From: Mesostigma viride
Taxonomy: Eukaryota > Streptophyta > Mesostigmatophyceae > Mesostigmatales > Mesostigmataceae
Length of the DNA: 51,000 nt
Reading direction: 5' to 3'
Assembly: GCA_009746045.1 (NCBI GenBank)
Contig: RPFO01000104.1
Span: forward strand, 1,277,155 to 1,328,154
Part shown: piece by piece, positions 9,749 to 19,013 of the stretch
How the letters are laid out: every line of letters starts with the position of its first letter
Position numbering within the stretch: the first letter of the stretch is position 1
Translations under genes and position numbers: made by a program
Notes under the pieces: generated by a model
What the model was told of the DNA's origin: nothing
What the model saw: only the letters and a program-made list of their open reading frames with translations
Database searches by the model: none

Positions 9749-11494
9749 GGAGTAATCTGGGAGCCTGAGCCTAATGCTCCTCCTGTAGGTTTTTATCCCC
9801 CTGGAGGTTTTGTCCTCTCTGGAGAAGAGGTTTTCCTTCAGATTTGGGTTTTCCCTACAGCAGGTTACACCAACCATGCAATGATGAGATGCAAACTCCA
9901 TAAGACCCAAGTGAGTCCCCATTGCCCATATATGTGAAAGTGAACTGGCCAGGTGCGGCCGAACATCAATGAATACATCTAAGCCTTATCACTTTCACAA
10001 GGGAAAGAATGGCTGGAGTTGGTTGGAGACCCATCTAGGGTCCACATGGGTCCTCAGAGATAGAGGATCTTGTACAGATTACTACAATATACTTTATTGT
10101 AGTATTGGGCCAATGGCTGTACTTCACTAGTACTCGCCAATGGGATAACGCCACGTAGAATATGTGGGCGTCTCCCAGGCCTCCACGTCACCGGCTGGTC
10201 AAGGGCCGGTGTAGTACTGTCAATAGGACTGAGCCGACTATCGGCCTATTATGTATGCGCATCTGCCTTGGTACCTCCTAGAGGATTCTAGAAGTATCTA
10301 ACACGCGGCATGCACTGAACTACACGGAATGCATGTCCACGTAGGATATTCAGCAAGACTGATGAAGGTGCCAAGCGCAATAGAATATATGCGCAACGAA
10401 GACGAATTATGCAGCAACGACAATAACGTATGAGAACAATAAACACAACGTTCATTTCATGCTTTCTGATTTACATCGCATTCCATTTATTTGCAACTGT
10501 TGCCTCTATGCTGGTGCATCCAGCCGCAATCATACTCCGTTGTCTCATTGATACTCGGTTGGCACACAAAATGGTAGTCGATCGAATGAGGAGGGTGCCG
10601 CACGCGTGTTACGTCCTCAAACTTGGACCAAATCAGCCGCCCCCTTCATCTTGGCTCAGTTTACACCGACTGACCACCTCCGGAGACAGAATACAAGGGT
10701 CATGGACTGAATTGTCATACCTGCCAGAAGTCTCAGATTTGGGCAGCTAGCGTTTTCAAGTTTGTTGCGGCTTTTTGACGACAATATGCCAGAAGTGGCC
10801 CGCCCAGTGACGAGAATTCAGCATTCATCGTGCCGGCCACTCACTACAGCCACCTAGTATAGCATTCGGTCATGATCATGATCTCAGGGTGGTCTAGAAG
10901 TTGTGTACCGACTGGGAGCCGGCGAGCCACTAGTTGTACGGCTGCCCGTCATAGTTGAAGCATGATGACCAACAAAATTGATAACTATGGGAGACAGCTG
11001 TTGGCATATAAATGCTAATGTTAAATATGGTAGGAACAAGAGATATGTTTTCTGCCGTATCCCGTTTCGTAATTACACAATTGGGACCGGCCGGGCGGAC
11101 GCGGGGCGGCGGTGGCGGGCCCCTCGCCGCCGCCCCGGAGCAGCCGCCGAGTGAATGTCACGTGACCAGCTGATGTGGGAAATGCGAGGGAAATGCGCGA
11201 GATCATCTGGGAAATTGCTCGTGCTGGTCGTAAAGTGTGGATGCATCGATCATGGCATGCCAACGCATGCTTATTGCGCCGAACCAGTGGTGCGCTCGTG
11301 AGAACAGCCACATTCCTGTAACGCAAAGTTTGCTTCTGTTTCCTATGAGCAAACGTGCATATCGTAGAAATATGATACGGTTGGAATGTTAGTGGCTGAA
11401 CGGGTCAAGCTTCACTGCTTCTACGTACGCGGCCCAATAAGTTCCGCAGGCCGGCCATTCTCCAAGGCATTCCGACCTAGTGCAGCCATTGACT
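9749..11494. other. Copia 3' flank and non-coding DNA; possible 3' LTR
   Basis: A purine run (about 9,992-10,007) followed by TG lies where a polypurine tract and LTR start would be expected, and AATAAA-like words occur at about 10,438. No second copy of this sequence lies upstream of the pol relic, so an LTR pair cannot be shown and the LTR assignment is a guess. The 106-codon ORF at 10,430-10,750 has no recognisable features. A GC-rich patch lies at 11,090-11,160. Confidence 0.4.
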
Positions 11495-11899
11495 ATGAAG
11501 ATCGAGCCTGTGAGCTCAACATGGGCTTCCATTCTGCTCTTTTTCGCTGCAGGGATCTGCGAAATCGGGGGGGGCTATGGTTGGTGGTTGTCCTTCCGCG
11601 AGAACCGGTCAATGGCATTCGCCTGGCTAGGCTCCGTCGTCCTGATAATATATGGGTTTATCCCAACATTACAGCCCGATGACAATTTTGGCAGGATCTT
11701 TGCTGCCTACGGTGGCCTTTTCATCGTCCTGTCATTGCTGTGGGGATGGGCTTTGAACGGAGAGGTGCCCGACCGGTGGGATTGGCTAGGAAGCGCACTG
11801 GCTATTGCCGGCGCCGCCATCATGATGTACGCTCCGAGGAGGAGGGACCAGGCGAGCGAAGCCGAGGCAGATTCGCTGGTTCCCCCTCCTGAGCTTTGA
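11495..11899 (+). CDS. UPF0060 (YnfA-type) small membrane protein
   Basis: An intronless 134-residue protein from the first ATG at 11,495. It matches the UPF0060/YnfA family along its length: LLFFAAGICEIGGGYGWWL (TM1, ~12-31), a second hydrophobic segment with YGFIPTLQP (~41-60), the signature FGRIFAAYGGLFIVLSLLWGW (~65-85; TM3) and a fourth segment ending IMMYAPR (~96-115). Bacterial members are about 105-112 residues. The ~20-residue hydrophilic C-terminal tail (acidic, ending PPPEL) is extra. The family consists of four-TM inner-membrane proteins related in fold to small multidrug-resistance transporters, and the molecular function is not settled. Its intronless structure contrasts with the neighbouring genes. 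A splice acceptor just upstream (TAGTGCAG, ending about 11,484) leaves an upstream exon possible. Confidence 0.88.
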   Translation: MKIEPVSSTWASILLFFAAGICEIGGGYGWWLSFRENRSMAFAWLGSVVLIIYGFIPTLQPDDNFGRIFAAYGGLFIVLSLLWGWALNGEVPDRWDWLGSALAIAGAAIMMYAPRRRDQASEAEADSLVPPPEL

Positions 11900-12792
11900 T
11901 TATGCCACGAAGTTGAGTCAAGATCAGGCGTACTGGGGGCATAAATAAGGTGTACGAAGCTGCCAGCGGTTCCGTGCAGACGTGGCTCCCAATCCGATCA
12001 TTGGCCGGCAGCTGGCAGCAGACGAGGTGCATTATTGCATCGCAGAAAGAAAACACTACAACCGCCTTTCTGAAGGGTAGACAAGATGCCAAGAAGGGAG
12101 AGGCTACATGGGTTTTTCCAGAATTCGAATTTCTGGATGCATAGACACTTGTGACGATAGTGGGTGGCCTCATTGGCAGAGCCGTGCCATCTGCCAAAGA
12201 TGCAGCCAGTAGCGGGGTCTGCTGCTCCATTTTTGTTGAATACCATGGCATTGACGCCGACGTGGCATGGCATCATGTCACCTTGCTGCGGTTGCCACGC
12301 AGGTTGCTGCTGTCCATGCTGCGGTTGCTGCGGAAGGAGAGGGCGTGATGCCAATGTTGCGGAACGAGAGGGCTGACACCGCTGTGGCCTGTGTTGCTGA
12401 TCCCCCTGCGGTCGCACGTTTCTGACGCAGCCAGCTGGGGAGGAGTTGCGGATGCCAGCTGTCAAGCACCATGTATGAGGTTGCCACGGCGCATGCCGCC
12501 TTGGCCAGCAATAATGGCAAACTGGCACTGTGAGGGTTACAGTACTCACTGTCAGTAGGGTAGCGAGGCGCAGGTTGTCTGCCACCACGGTTTCGCCATC
12601 GTGTGCCCATGTATGTGCGTGGCGCTGCTCCGTGTGTGAGGGTCCTGCCTCTGCGTGGGATGTTTTGCACCGTGTTTGGGTTGGCCTGATCCCATTTGAA
12701 GACTTGCAGATGCCTTCTGTGATGCTTTGCCTAGGCGCTGTATGGAAGGTGCTGTAGAGATGGGATGGCAACTGTCGACAGTGTTTCTGCTA
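11900..12792. other. Region with a long minus-strand ORF of unknown status
   Basis: The minus strand is open from 12,771 to 11,998 (257 codons), but the product is rich in Gln, His, Pro and Arg and shows no motif. Plus-strand ORFs overlap it (11,950-12,144; 12,164-12,376). Part of the openness comes from a GCTGC/GTTGC-rich patch at 12,285-12,345. It is not called as a gene. Confidence 0.35.
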
Positions 12793-12882
12793 AGGGGTGG
12801 GGTGGTTCCGGTAATACCGGTAGGGTTCCCGACTGAGGCCGCGAAGCGGCCGAGGCCGGGGGGGGGTGGTCCCCCCCCCGGA
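12793..12882. repeat. CCGGTAA words plus two strong hairpins
   Basis: GGTTCCGGTAATACCGGTA is followed by GGCCGC-GAA-GCGGCC (about 12,837-12,851). A perfect 11-bp stem then follows, CC plus nine G, loop TGGT, nine C plus GG (12,856-12,882). The vocabulary matches the 7.0-7.5 kb and 15.8-16.1 kb blocks. Confidence 0.75.
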
Positions 12883-13187
12883 TGTTGGCAAATTTTTAAA
12901 TAGAAAAATTAAAACCCAATAGGATTTCTTATACAGTTATATAATTTATCCTAAACTGTGAAGCCTTGCCCTAGTGGGCTGCTTGCGCCCTGATTCACGT
13001 AGCCTTGGCATACGCAGGGCTCCCTAATAAAACATGCGAAAATGATAACTTAGCATGCATATAAGCATGCCTGGTCACAATAGGAGGTTACAAAACATAG
13101 TACGCAGCACTTGTAGGCTGTGTAGCTCACATTAGCTCACCCATACATTGTTGGCGTGACCTCACACGATGCCGCCTTTGAGTTTGC
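12883..13187. other. Short AT-rich then mixed non-coding stretch
   Basis: AT-rich at 12,890-12,960, then unremarkable. Nothing coding is recognised. It may include unrecognised 5' sequence of the following LINE fragment. Confidence 0.4.
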
Positions 13188-13511
13188 ATGCACCCTACAC
13201 CCAGCCAGGTCGACACCACCCTTGGTCTGGCCGGCCCCCAGCGGCTTGGACAGCCAGGGCGGCACATTCTGACCTGGCCTGGCCCCAAGGACATTCCCAA
13301 AAGGGTAGGGAAACCTGTCACCAACTACGTTCAGATGCTGCTGGACGACCTCGTGGTCCCAGCCCAGTTTGAGCACCGCATCCACTCTCTCTCCCGTCTT
13401 TGGACTGCCATGCAGGACAAGACGCGGTGGAAGAAGATTGTCAAGGCGCACACGCCCGACCCTGTGGGCAAGCCACCTCCCCCCAAGCGGAGGAGGCGTT
13501 TTGATGAGTAG
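13188..13511 (+). pseudogene. LINE ORF2 C-terminal fragment
   Basis: A 107-codon open segment whose later half reads PKRVGKPVTNYVQMLLDDL ... SRLWTAMQDKTRWKKIV and then a Lys/Arg/Pro-rich tail. This pattern (basic residues, G-x-P-x-x-x-Y/W, then L-A/W...A-x-D-x-x-x-W-x-x-I/L-V) is the familiar end of non-LTR retrotransposon ORF2 proteins, downstream of the RT domain. No RT or endonuclease precedes it, so this is a 5'-truncated copy, as is normal for LINEs. The stop is followed by ~80 bp of 3' UTR, then the shared hairpin and the tail. Confidence 0.6.
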
Positions 13512-13592
13512 TGTAGTTAGGATTTTCTAGATAGAGTTAGGATAGTTCGATCACGCGGCTTCCTCCACCCCATCCATCATGAAATATGTGCT

Positions 13593-13617
13593 ACATGACC
13601 TCCCCACGGAGGCATGT
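13593..13617 (+). ncRNA. LINE 3'-terminal RNA hairpin (copy B)
   Basis: Outer stem ACAT/ATGT, two-base and one-base internal bulges, inner stem CCTCC/GGAGG, loop CCAC. It has the same layout as at 1,735, 15,698 and 50,402, with compensating base changes in the inner stem. It is probably a signal for the element's reverse transcriptase, not an independent RNA gene. Confidence 0.6.
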
Positions 13618-13646
13618 TATAATTTAATTTAATTTAATTTAATTTT
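13618..13646 (+). repeat. (AATTT)n LINE tail
   Basis: Five AATTT units directly after the hairpin, a simple-repeat 3' tail in place of poly(A), marking the 3' end of the insertion. Confidence 0.85.
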
Positions 13647-13733
13647 TACACCCATAGGTCGTTGGAAGTTGGTAAAGCTAGTATACCTAAGGAGACCCGG
13701 GTTCCTCTTTAAAACTGAGGACCAGGTTCTTCG

Positions 13734-14015
13734 TCACCGGTAGCTAGTGCCATCTTGGCTTTCGTCGGGCATGGATTTCAGGGTGTGCGCTGAGCCACCT
13801 GCATCGCCCTCCTCTACGGCACCCTCATCCCCATTCCTCTGATCAGTGTCGTCTCCTTCTAACCCGTTGCCTGCCTGCGCCTGGTGTGTAACGACCGTGC
13901 CCAAAGCCCGCCGACCGCTCGTACTGCCGGCCAAGGTTAAAACGCCACCACCTCGTGTGAAATGGTCCTTGAATTTGTAGCCCAGGGGAATCGGGGGCTC
14001 TTTCTTCTTCGTCAT
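13734..14015 (-). CDS. Hypothetical small protein or exon
   Basis: A 93-codon minus-strand ORF with an ATG at 14,015. The N-terminus MTKKKEPPIPLGYKFKDHF is ordered-looking. The rest is Gly/Asp/Glu-rich and probably disordered. No family is recognised. Its codon composition resembles coding DNA more than its flanks, but it lies between two retroelement fragments and could be part of one. Confidence 0.25.
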   Translation of the reverse strand: MTKKKEPPIPLGYKFKDHFTRGGGVLTLAGSTSGRRALGTVVTHQAQAGNGLEGDDTDQRNGDEGAVEEGDAGGSAHTLKSMPDESQDGTSYR

Positions 14016-14416
14016 GATTCGCTTCTCTAGCGCACTATAAAAAATGTAGGATTAGAAAACACGCAAAACAAAGTCATCTGGCTCGGCTGCCGTGAACTTC
14101 ATGCATCATTTTGCGGCTCGGCACCTTCACAATTCACATCGTGTTGTTGCGTGCCTACTGCAGGTCTGCAGCGCATTGATTACCCGCTCAACCCGCATTT
14201 GACAGACCGGACTTGCCAGCTGCCCAGGGCTGACTGCTGAGCGCTGACCCATTCGTTGTACGAAGGGTCAGAGCTGCACCGCGCCACGCCTTTTGTTACT
14301 ATGGTACGGAACATCGATTTACTCACAAGTTGAAGTTGAAACTATAGCCCCTCGTCTACAGTTGCAGTTAGCACGTCCAACAACAGTCTAGTACACCAAA
14401 TCTCTGCTGCCACTGA

Positions 14417-15328
14417 TTGCAGCGTGGCAACAACAACAACAACCACAACAACAACAAGATTTGTGTTGGTCAAGCTCACACCGGTATTAACCCTTCAAGT
14501 GGGCAACAACAACAACGACAACTGAGTCGCGAGCGAGCTATTCTGATCAGCGAGCTATGTTTGTTCACGGCGCTACACACCACGGCGCAGGCTTCGGAAA
14601 CGCATGCTGCACTTGTCTCTCGCCTTAACCAGGTGGAGGGCAAGTGTGGCGTGCTCCTGAAGAAGCTTGAGGCCATCACCGCCCACACCGAGGCCCTGGC
14701 CACACAGGTCCCCAAGATAGCGGAGCAGACGGCCACCATTGCATCCCAGCCACCCCGGCAGGATGCTGGCGACCTCCCGCCGCTCTCCTACGCGGACCTG
14801 CTGCGGTCAGCGACCGCCTCCACCACCGACGCCATCGCCACAAAGCTCCAGGAGCTGGAGGACCACCGCCAGGCCCAGCAACGGGAGGTCACCGACCGCG
14901 CTCGCCGCGAGTGCCGAGTGGTGCTATACGTCGCTTCCCCCAGAAGCCAGGTGAGACGTCAACCTCTCTTGCTGACGAGCTCAAGAACCAGCTTCTTACC
15001 CTCATGGGCCTGGTAGGTGAGGTAGAACTGCGTGGGTGCCACCGCCTTCCCCACTCACGGGACAAGGCGGCTCCCCCACCAGTCCTACTCACCTTCCCCT
15101 CCCCTGAGGATAAGCAGCGGTTCCTCTCTCGTCGTAAGCGGTTGCACGACCTCACCTGGACGCTGGATGACGACCTCACCCCCGCTCAGCAACAGCAGCG
15201 ACGCGACCTGTGGCCGGAATACCTCCGCCATAAGCAGGACCCCCAGAAGCCCAAGGACCAAGGTGTACTGGAGGGGCGGGGACCTGATGATCAACCACAA
15301 GATGTGGACGCCCCCAGCGGGCTAGAAT
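14417..15328 (+). pseudogene. LINE ORF1 (coiled coil + RNA-binding domain), copy C, frameshifted
   Basis: Decayed ORF1 of an L1-like element. The order of parts is a Gln/Asn-rich leader, then a heptad-rich coiled coil (about 14,560-14,750, with ALVSRLNQVEGKCGVLLKKL), then SYADLLRSATASTTDAIATK and a second helix. An RRM-like and C-terminal domain follows: SLADELKNQLLTLMG, HRLPHS, VLLTFPSPEDKQRFLSRRKR, and LDDDLTPAQQQQRRDLWPEY. The last is the hallmark L-x-x-D-L-T-x-x-Q-x-x-x-R-x-x-L-x-P of transposase-22-type ORF1 proteins. The frame moves 2 to 1 near 14,940 and back to 2 near 15,270, where VYWRGGDLMINHKMW aligns with copy D. No ORF2 follows. Confidence 0.75.
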
Positions 15329-15697
15329 AGCAATAGCCCTAGCTTGTAACCATTGGCGTCACTGCCGCTAAGGCAACCATGCCTAGAATGTTGCCTACCT
15401 GTGCCAACACACCTAGTCACGTGCCGCCAACGCACGGTACACAACCAGCCATAGCCTTAGCCTAGTCCTTACAGCCATGCTACGCCCTGGCTATGTTCAG
15501 ATTACCTGCCCACGCTCCTTGCTATGATATGCTCACATGGGTCTTATTGCACCCACAGTTTGCCGGATCGTTAGCCTGTCCTTTTAGCTAGCCGCGCCCG
15601 ATTGCAGCTGTGGCATGCCTTTGGCATGAAGGAGACTGGGGGTCTCTGCCCTTTCTCCTGTAGTGCACACACAGGGATTAAAAGCACTTCGGTGCTC

Positions 15698-15720
15698 CGT
15701 GACTCCCCAACGGGAGCACG
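15698..15720 (+). ncRNA. LINE 3'-terminal RNA hairpin (copy C)
   Basis: Outer stem CGTG/CACG, single-base bulge, inner stem CTCCC/GGGAG, loop CAAC. Relative to the other copies both stems have changed on both sides, which keeps pairing intact. The AATT tail follows after four bases. Confidence 0.65.
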
Positions 15721-15757
15721 AGTTTAATTAATTAATTAATTAATAGTCAGTATACAA

Positions 15758-16070
15758 GTACCGGGTCTGTCTGACGGGGAAACCGGGGAACCCCGGCCGG
15801 CGTTTAAACTAGCTTCCCGGTCGACCAGGTCAGCCCGGGCATGGCTTACCGGTCGAACGGGGGGGGGTTCCAGGTTCCTGCTCTGAACACAGCATGCCGG
15901 TTGGCCGGGGGGGGGTTCCTGCTTGACATATAGCATACCGGTCGGCGGGGTGGGGTTTCCTGCTTGGCATATAGCATACCGGTCGGCCGGGGGGGGCTTA
16001 CCGGTCGGCCGGGGGGGCACCGGTAATTACCGCAGAATTACCGGAACCGGTACCTTAGCAGATACACTGA
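15758..16070. repeat. ACCGGTCGGCC-G-run repeat block
   Basis: About five degenerate ~50-bp units combining ACCGGTCGGCCGG, runs of 7-9 G, TTCCTGCTT and ACATATAGCAT, closing with CACCGGTAATTACCG and GGAACCGGTACC. It shares the CCGGTAA vocabulary with the 7.0 and 12.8 kb blocks and starts ~12 bp after the LINE tail. Confidence 0.8.
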
Positions 16071-16463
16071 CTGTCGACCACGGTCGACCTTCATGTGCCT
16101 TAACTACTCACATGCCAGTGCCTTAACTACTTTCCTGGCAAGTATCAATGAGACAACCATCATGAGTATGGCTGAGCCCGCTAGGGCTCCTGGTTGGTTG
16201 GTGTTACAACCACGGAGCAGACTGCGTGGCGCTTGCCCTAGCATGGATTGCAGATCCATCCACTGTACTCATGCAAGCAACACCTTCCAGTATTCAAGGT
16301 GCATTAATACTGGTATGGCAGTTGTGGACAGCAGATCAATCCATGCAGTATGCACCTTGCTGGTCACATGTATGTTCGACAGCGTATGAAACAGTCATGC
16401 ATGCATGGGCTGCGCACCAGCTGTATATACCAGCGCTGTGTGTTTCGGTGGCGCGGCCCTTGG

Positions 16464-16808
16464 CTCTTAGCCACGTGGCTGGGGCCTCCCTCACGGCAGG
16501 TTACACGGCGGACCGGGCGGAGCGGGCCAAGCTCCTGGCCTACGGCGACGTCGGGCACCATCGTGTGGTGCCCTTTGTCCTGGAGGAGTTTGGGGCCATG
16601 GGGCCCCTGACCTCCGCCTTCTTCAAGTCCTGAGTGTTGCCGGCTCCGGGAGGACCGGCTGGACCTGGAGGGCCAGCGGGCCCCATGGTCGGCGCGGACC
16701 TGGACGTCATATTGGCGTCAGCGCTTGTCGGTGGCGCTGACTCGGGCCATGGCTGACATCATGCTCCGCCGTACGCGGGCTGATTTTGCGGTGCAGCAGG
16801 GCTATTAG
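16464..16808 (+). pseudogene. Retroelement reverse-transcriptase C-terminal remnant
   Basis: AGYTADRAERAKLLAYGD followed by VVPFVLEEFGAMGPLTSAFF resembles the sequence shortly after the RT domain in many algal and plant retroelement ORFs, where a K-x-x-x-Y block precedes P-F-x-x-E-x-x-G. That frame stops at 16,631. The next frame continues with WSARTWTSYWRQRLSVALTR and ends at a stop at 16,806-16,808, again typical of the family terminus. Hence this is a frameshifted C-terminal fragment. No catalytic RT motif is present in the window. The upstream ORF part (from 16,226) is not assigned. Confidence 0.55.
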
Positions 16809-17514
16809 GTTCCTCCCGTTAGGCGTTTCCATTGGTCTTATCGTAGTATAGAGCTTTGACATGGCTCTGTATATAGGTTTATAGCTGGGCGTTTGCTTTG
16901 GTTTGAGTGATTTCACTCTGCTGTAAGTAATTATATTTTTAATATACCAGCGCTGCATATACGCTGCTGGGCATTTGGTGAGGAAAGCGTACGCCAAGTC
17001 CCTGCATTTCTGATTGAAGCAAACGCCATCTTTTTACACCTGCATGGAGCATGCCACTTGCGTAGATGTGCTATAGGTAGAAGATTATCATGACCTTCTT
17101 ATGAATGGCAAGGATCATGTTGGCATGGTCACGTGTCTTCATATAACCATGCAGCTCTGCGCGAGTTGCATGGTAAAATGAGCTGCTGCCTATGAAAAAT
17201 TTGTACGTACTGTAGTATATCACGTACAATAAGTGTCATTGTTACTGAAGTTGTAATTTTGGTTGATGATTGTGATTGTGTAGCATGTGGGTATGACAAG
17301 CATCATGGCTTGCTTATTTGCGCAGATTATGTAGCAAACTTCATGGGGTCCACCTCGTTGGATGGTAGGTGCTATGTCCACTGTGTAGAGAGATGAAGGC
17401 TGGTGGACACATTCCATACACTGCATCCCACTTTGGGTACAGGCCGCATACTTTGATTAGGGTGCTATGTCACCAGCAGGTGCACATCGTTCTGTTAAAA
17501 AACATATTTATTGA
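16809..17514. other. AT-rich intergenic stretch
   Basis: AT-rich non-coding DNA between the RT remnant and the 3' end of the minus-strand SET gene. No gene, tRNA or element end is recognised. Confidence 0.5.
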
Positions 17515-17519
17515 TTACA
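17505..17519 (-). terminator. Candidate polyadenylation signals of the SET-domain gene
   Basis: Read on the minus strand, TGTAA (17,519-17,515, the usual chlorophyte signal) and AATAAA (about 17,510-17,505) lie ~145-155 nt past the stop codon at 17,662. Confidence 0.4.
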
Positions 17520-17661
17520 TTAAAAGGGACATCTCGCCCATCAACATGAACTTAATAACCATCCCGGACTCCTTCGGCAATGGCCATCTTCACAGCACGT
17601 CTTGTTTGGTTTTACATTTTGACTGCTCCCACATCTTATCTGCCCTGCTCATCAGCCCCTG

Positions 17662-18922
17662 CTACTCCCACCTCCGGTCATCCTCCCCCTGGTCCACCGG
17701 GTGGTACCACCCTGGCTGATAGAACTGCCGGCTGAAGCGGTAGTTGAGCAGCAGCTCCTCGTCAGTAACCTCACGCGTTGACACTAATGCCAGCGCCCGC
17801 ACCGGTACGCGCGGGTCGAATCGGCCCACTGCCAGCTCGGGCTGCATCACGTTGGGCAGGTAGCGCCGGTAGCGGTAGAGAGCAGGGTCCAGGCTCGCAC
17901 CGATCTGTAACAGCCATTCAGTGCAGCACGAGCCAGGGCATTAAGTCAGCCGAGGAGCTACAGATCACATGCCAGCGACAAACAAGTACACAGTACGGTT
18001 CAGGCGTTGTAAAAGATTTTGAAATTTTAAGGTGAATGGAGGATGGAGGGAGGGTGTGGGGGGGAGCTGGAGCCTTCTTTCACGAGAAAAAGGATACATG
18101 CTGCGCAGGTAGTGCGCATTAGAGAGTGCACAGGATAGTCGTCGCTGGAAAACGACCAAGTGCAGACATGCATGTGGTGCGCCAGGTGCAGGGTGTGAGC
18201 TATCTTGGTGCACAGGGACCCTGGCAGCTTCGTTAGTAGAAGAGGTATAACACCCAGCCAGGCAAGACAGCCCATGGCGCCCTCAGATGCTGGCAGCCGC
18301 CGCAGGAGCAGGGAAGCATATGGCAGAGACGCAGCTTGCGCTCGCAGGAAATAGTGGCGCTGCTCATCCCCTGCTGGTGACAACTTGAATGGTTACTGCA
18401 GAAGGGCACCCACGCGGGCTACTCTAGTATCAGTGAGACAACCACGCATGCTATAGGATATGTGCTGTACTGCAGAAGGGCACCCACGCGGGCTACTCTA
18501 GTATCAGTGAGACAACCACGCATGCTATAGGATATGTGCTGTAGGATAAATCAAAGACAGACCTAGCCATAGGTGGCTGGCCTTGTGCAAAACACCACGG
18601 TACCTTGTTGTGGTTAGCCCGGGTTTAGAATGCTAGTAGAGTGCTCAGTGTACCTTTGCAAAGCCACCGCCTTTACCAGGTGTTCACTTCCGAGCTTGTG
18701 GTCAAGCAGCGCACAGCACGACGCCTCCTATCGTGAGTCGGTTTACCCAGAGATAGAGTAATCCAGTAGCTGACGGCGTTAGAGGGACTAGGGCGGGGAG
18801 TGACGTCTGCCAGATGACACAGCGTGCGAGCACTACCAGCCCTATGGTGGTCCACCGCCCGCGGCACCAGCACTGTGGTAAACCACTAGCGTGCCCCGCC
18901 ACTTTCTTTGTCTTGACAGGTG

Positions 18923-19013
<91 letters not shown>

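Larger units (their letters stand above)
14400..15745 (+). mobile_element. ORF1-only LINE copy C (half-LINE type)
   Basis: ORF1 remnant, ~370 bp of 3' UTR, the shared hairpin at 15,698-15,720 and an AATT tail at 15,724-15,745. The 3' UTR begins TAGAATAGCAATAGCCCTAG, similar to copy D (TAGAATAGTCAGGCCTAG). The RT-encoding ORF2 is absent between ORF1 and the 3' end, so the copy cannot have mobilised itself. The 5' boundary is not visible; 14,400 is approximate. Confidence 0.6.

Noticed and set aside
10430-10750. 106-codon ORF with a hydrophobic start that could be a signal peptide
   Set aside because: No family resemblance, no splice or neighbour support, and the position is in the likely 3' region of the Copia relic.
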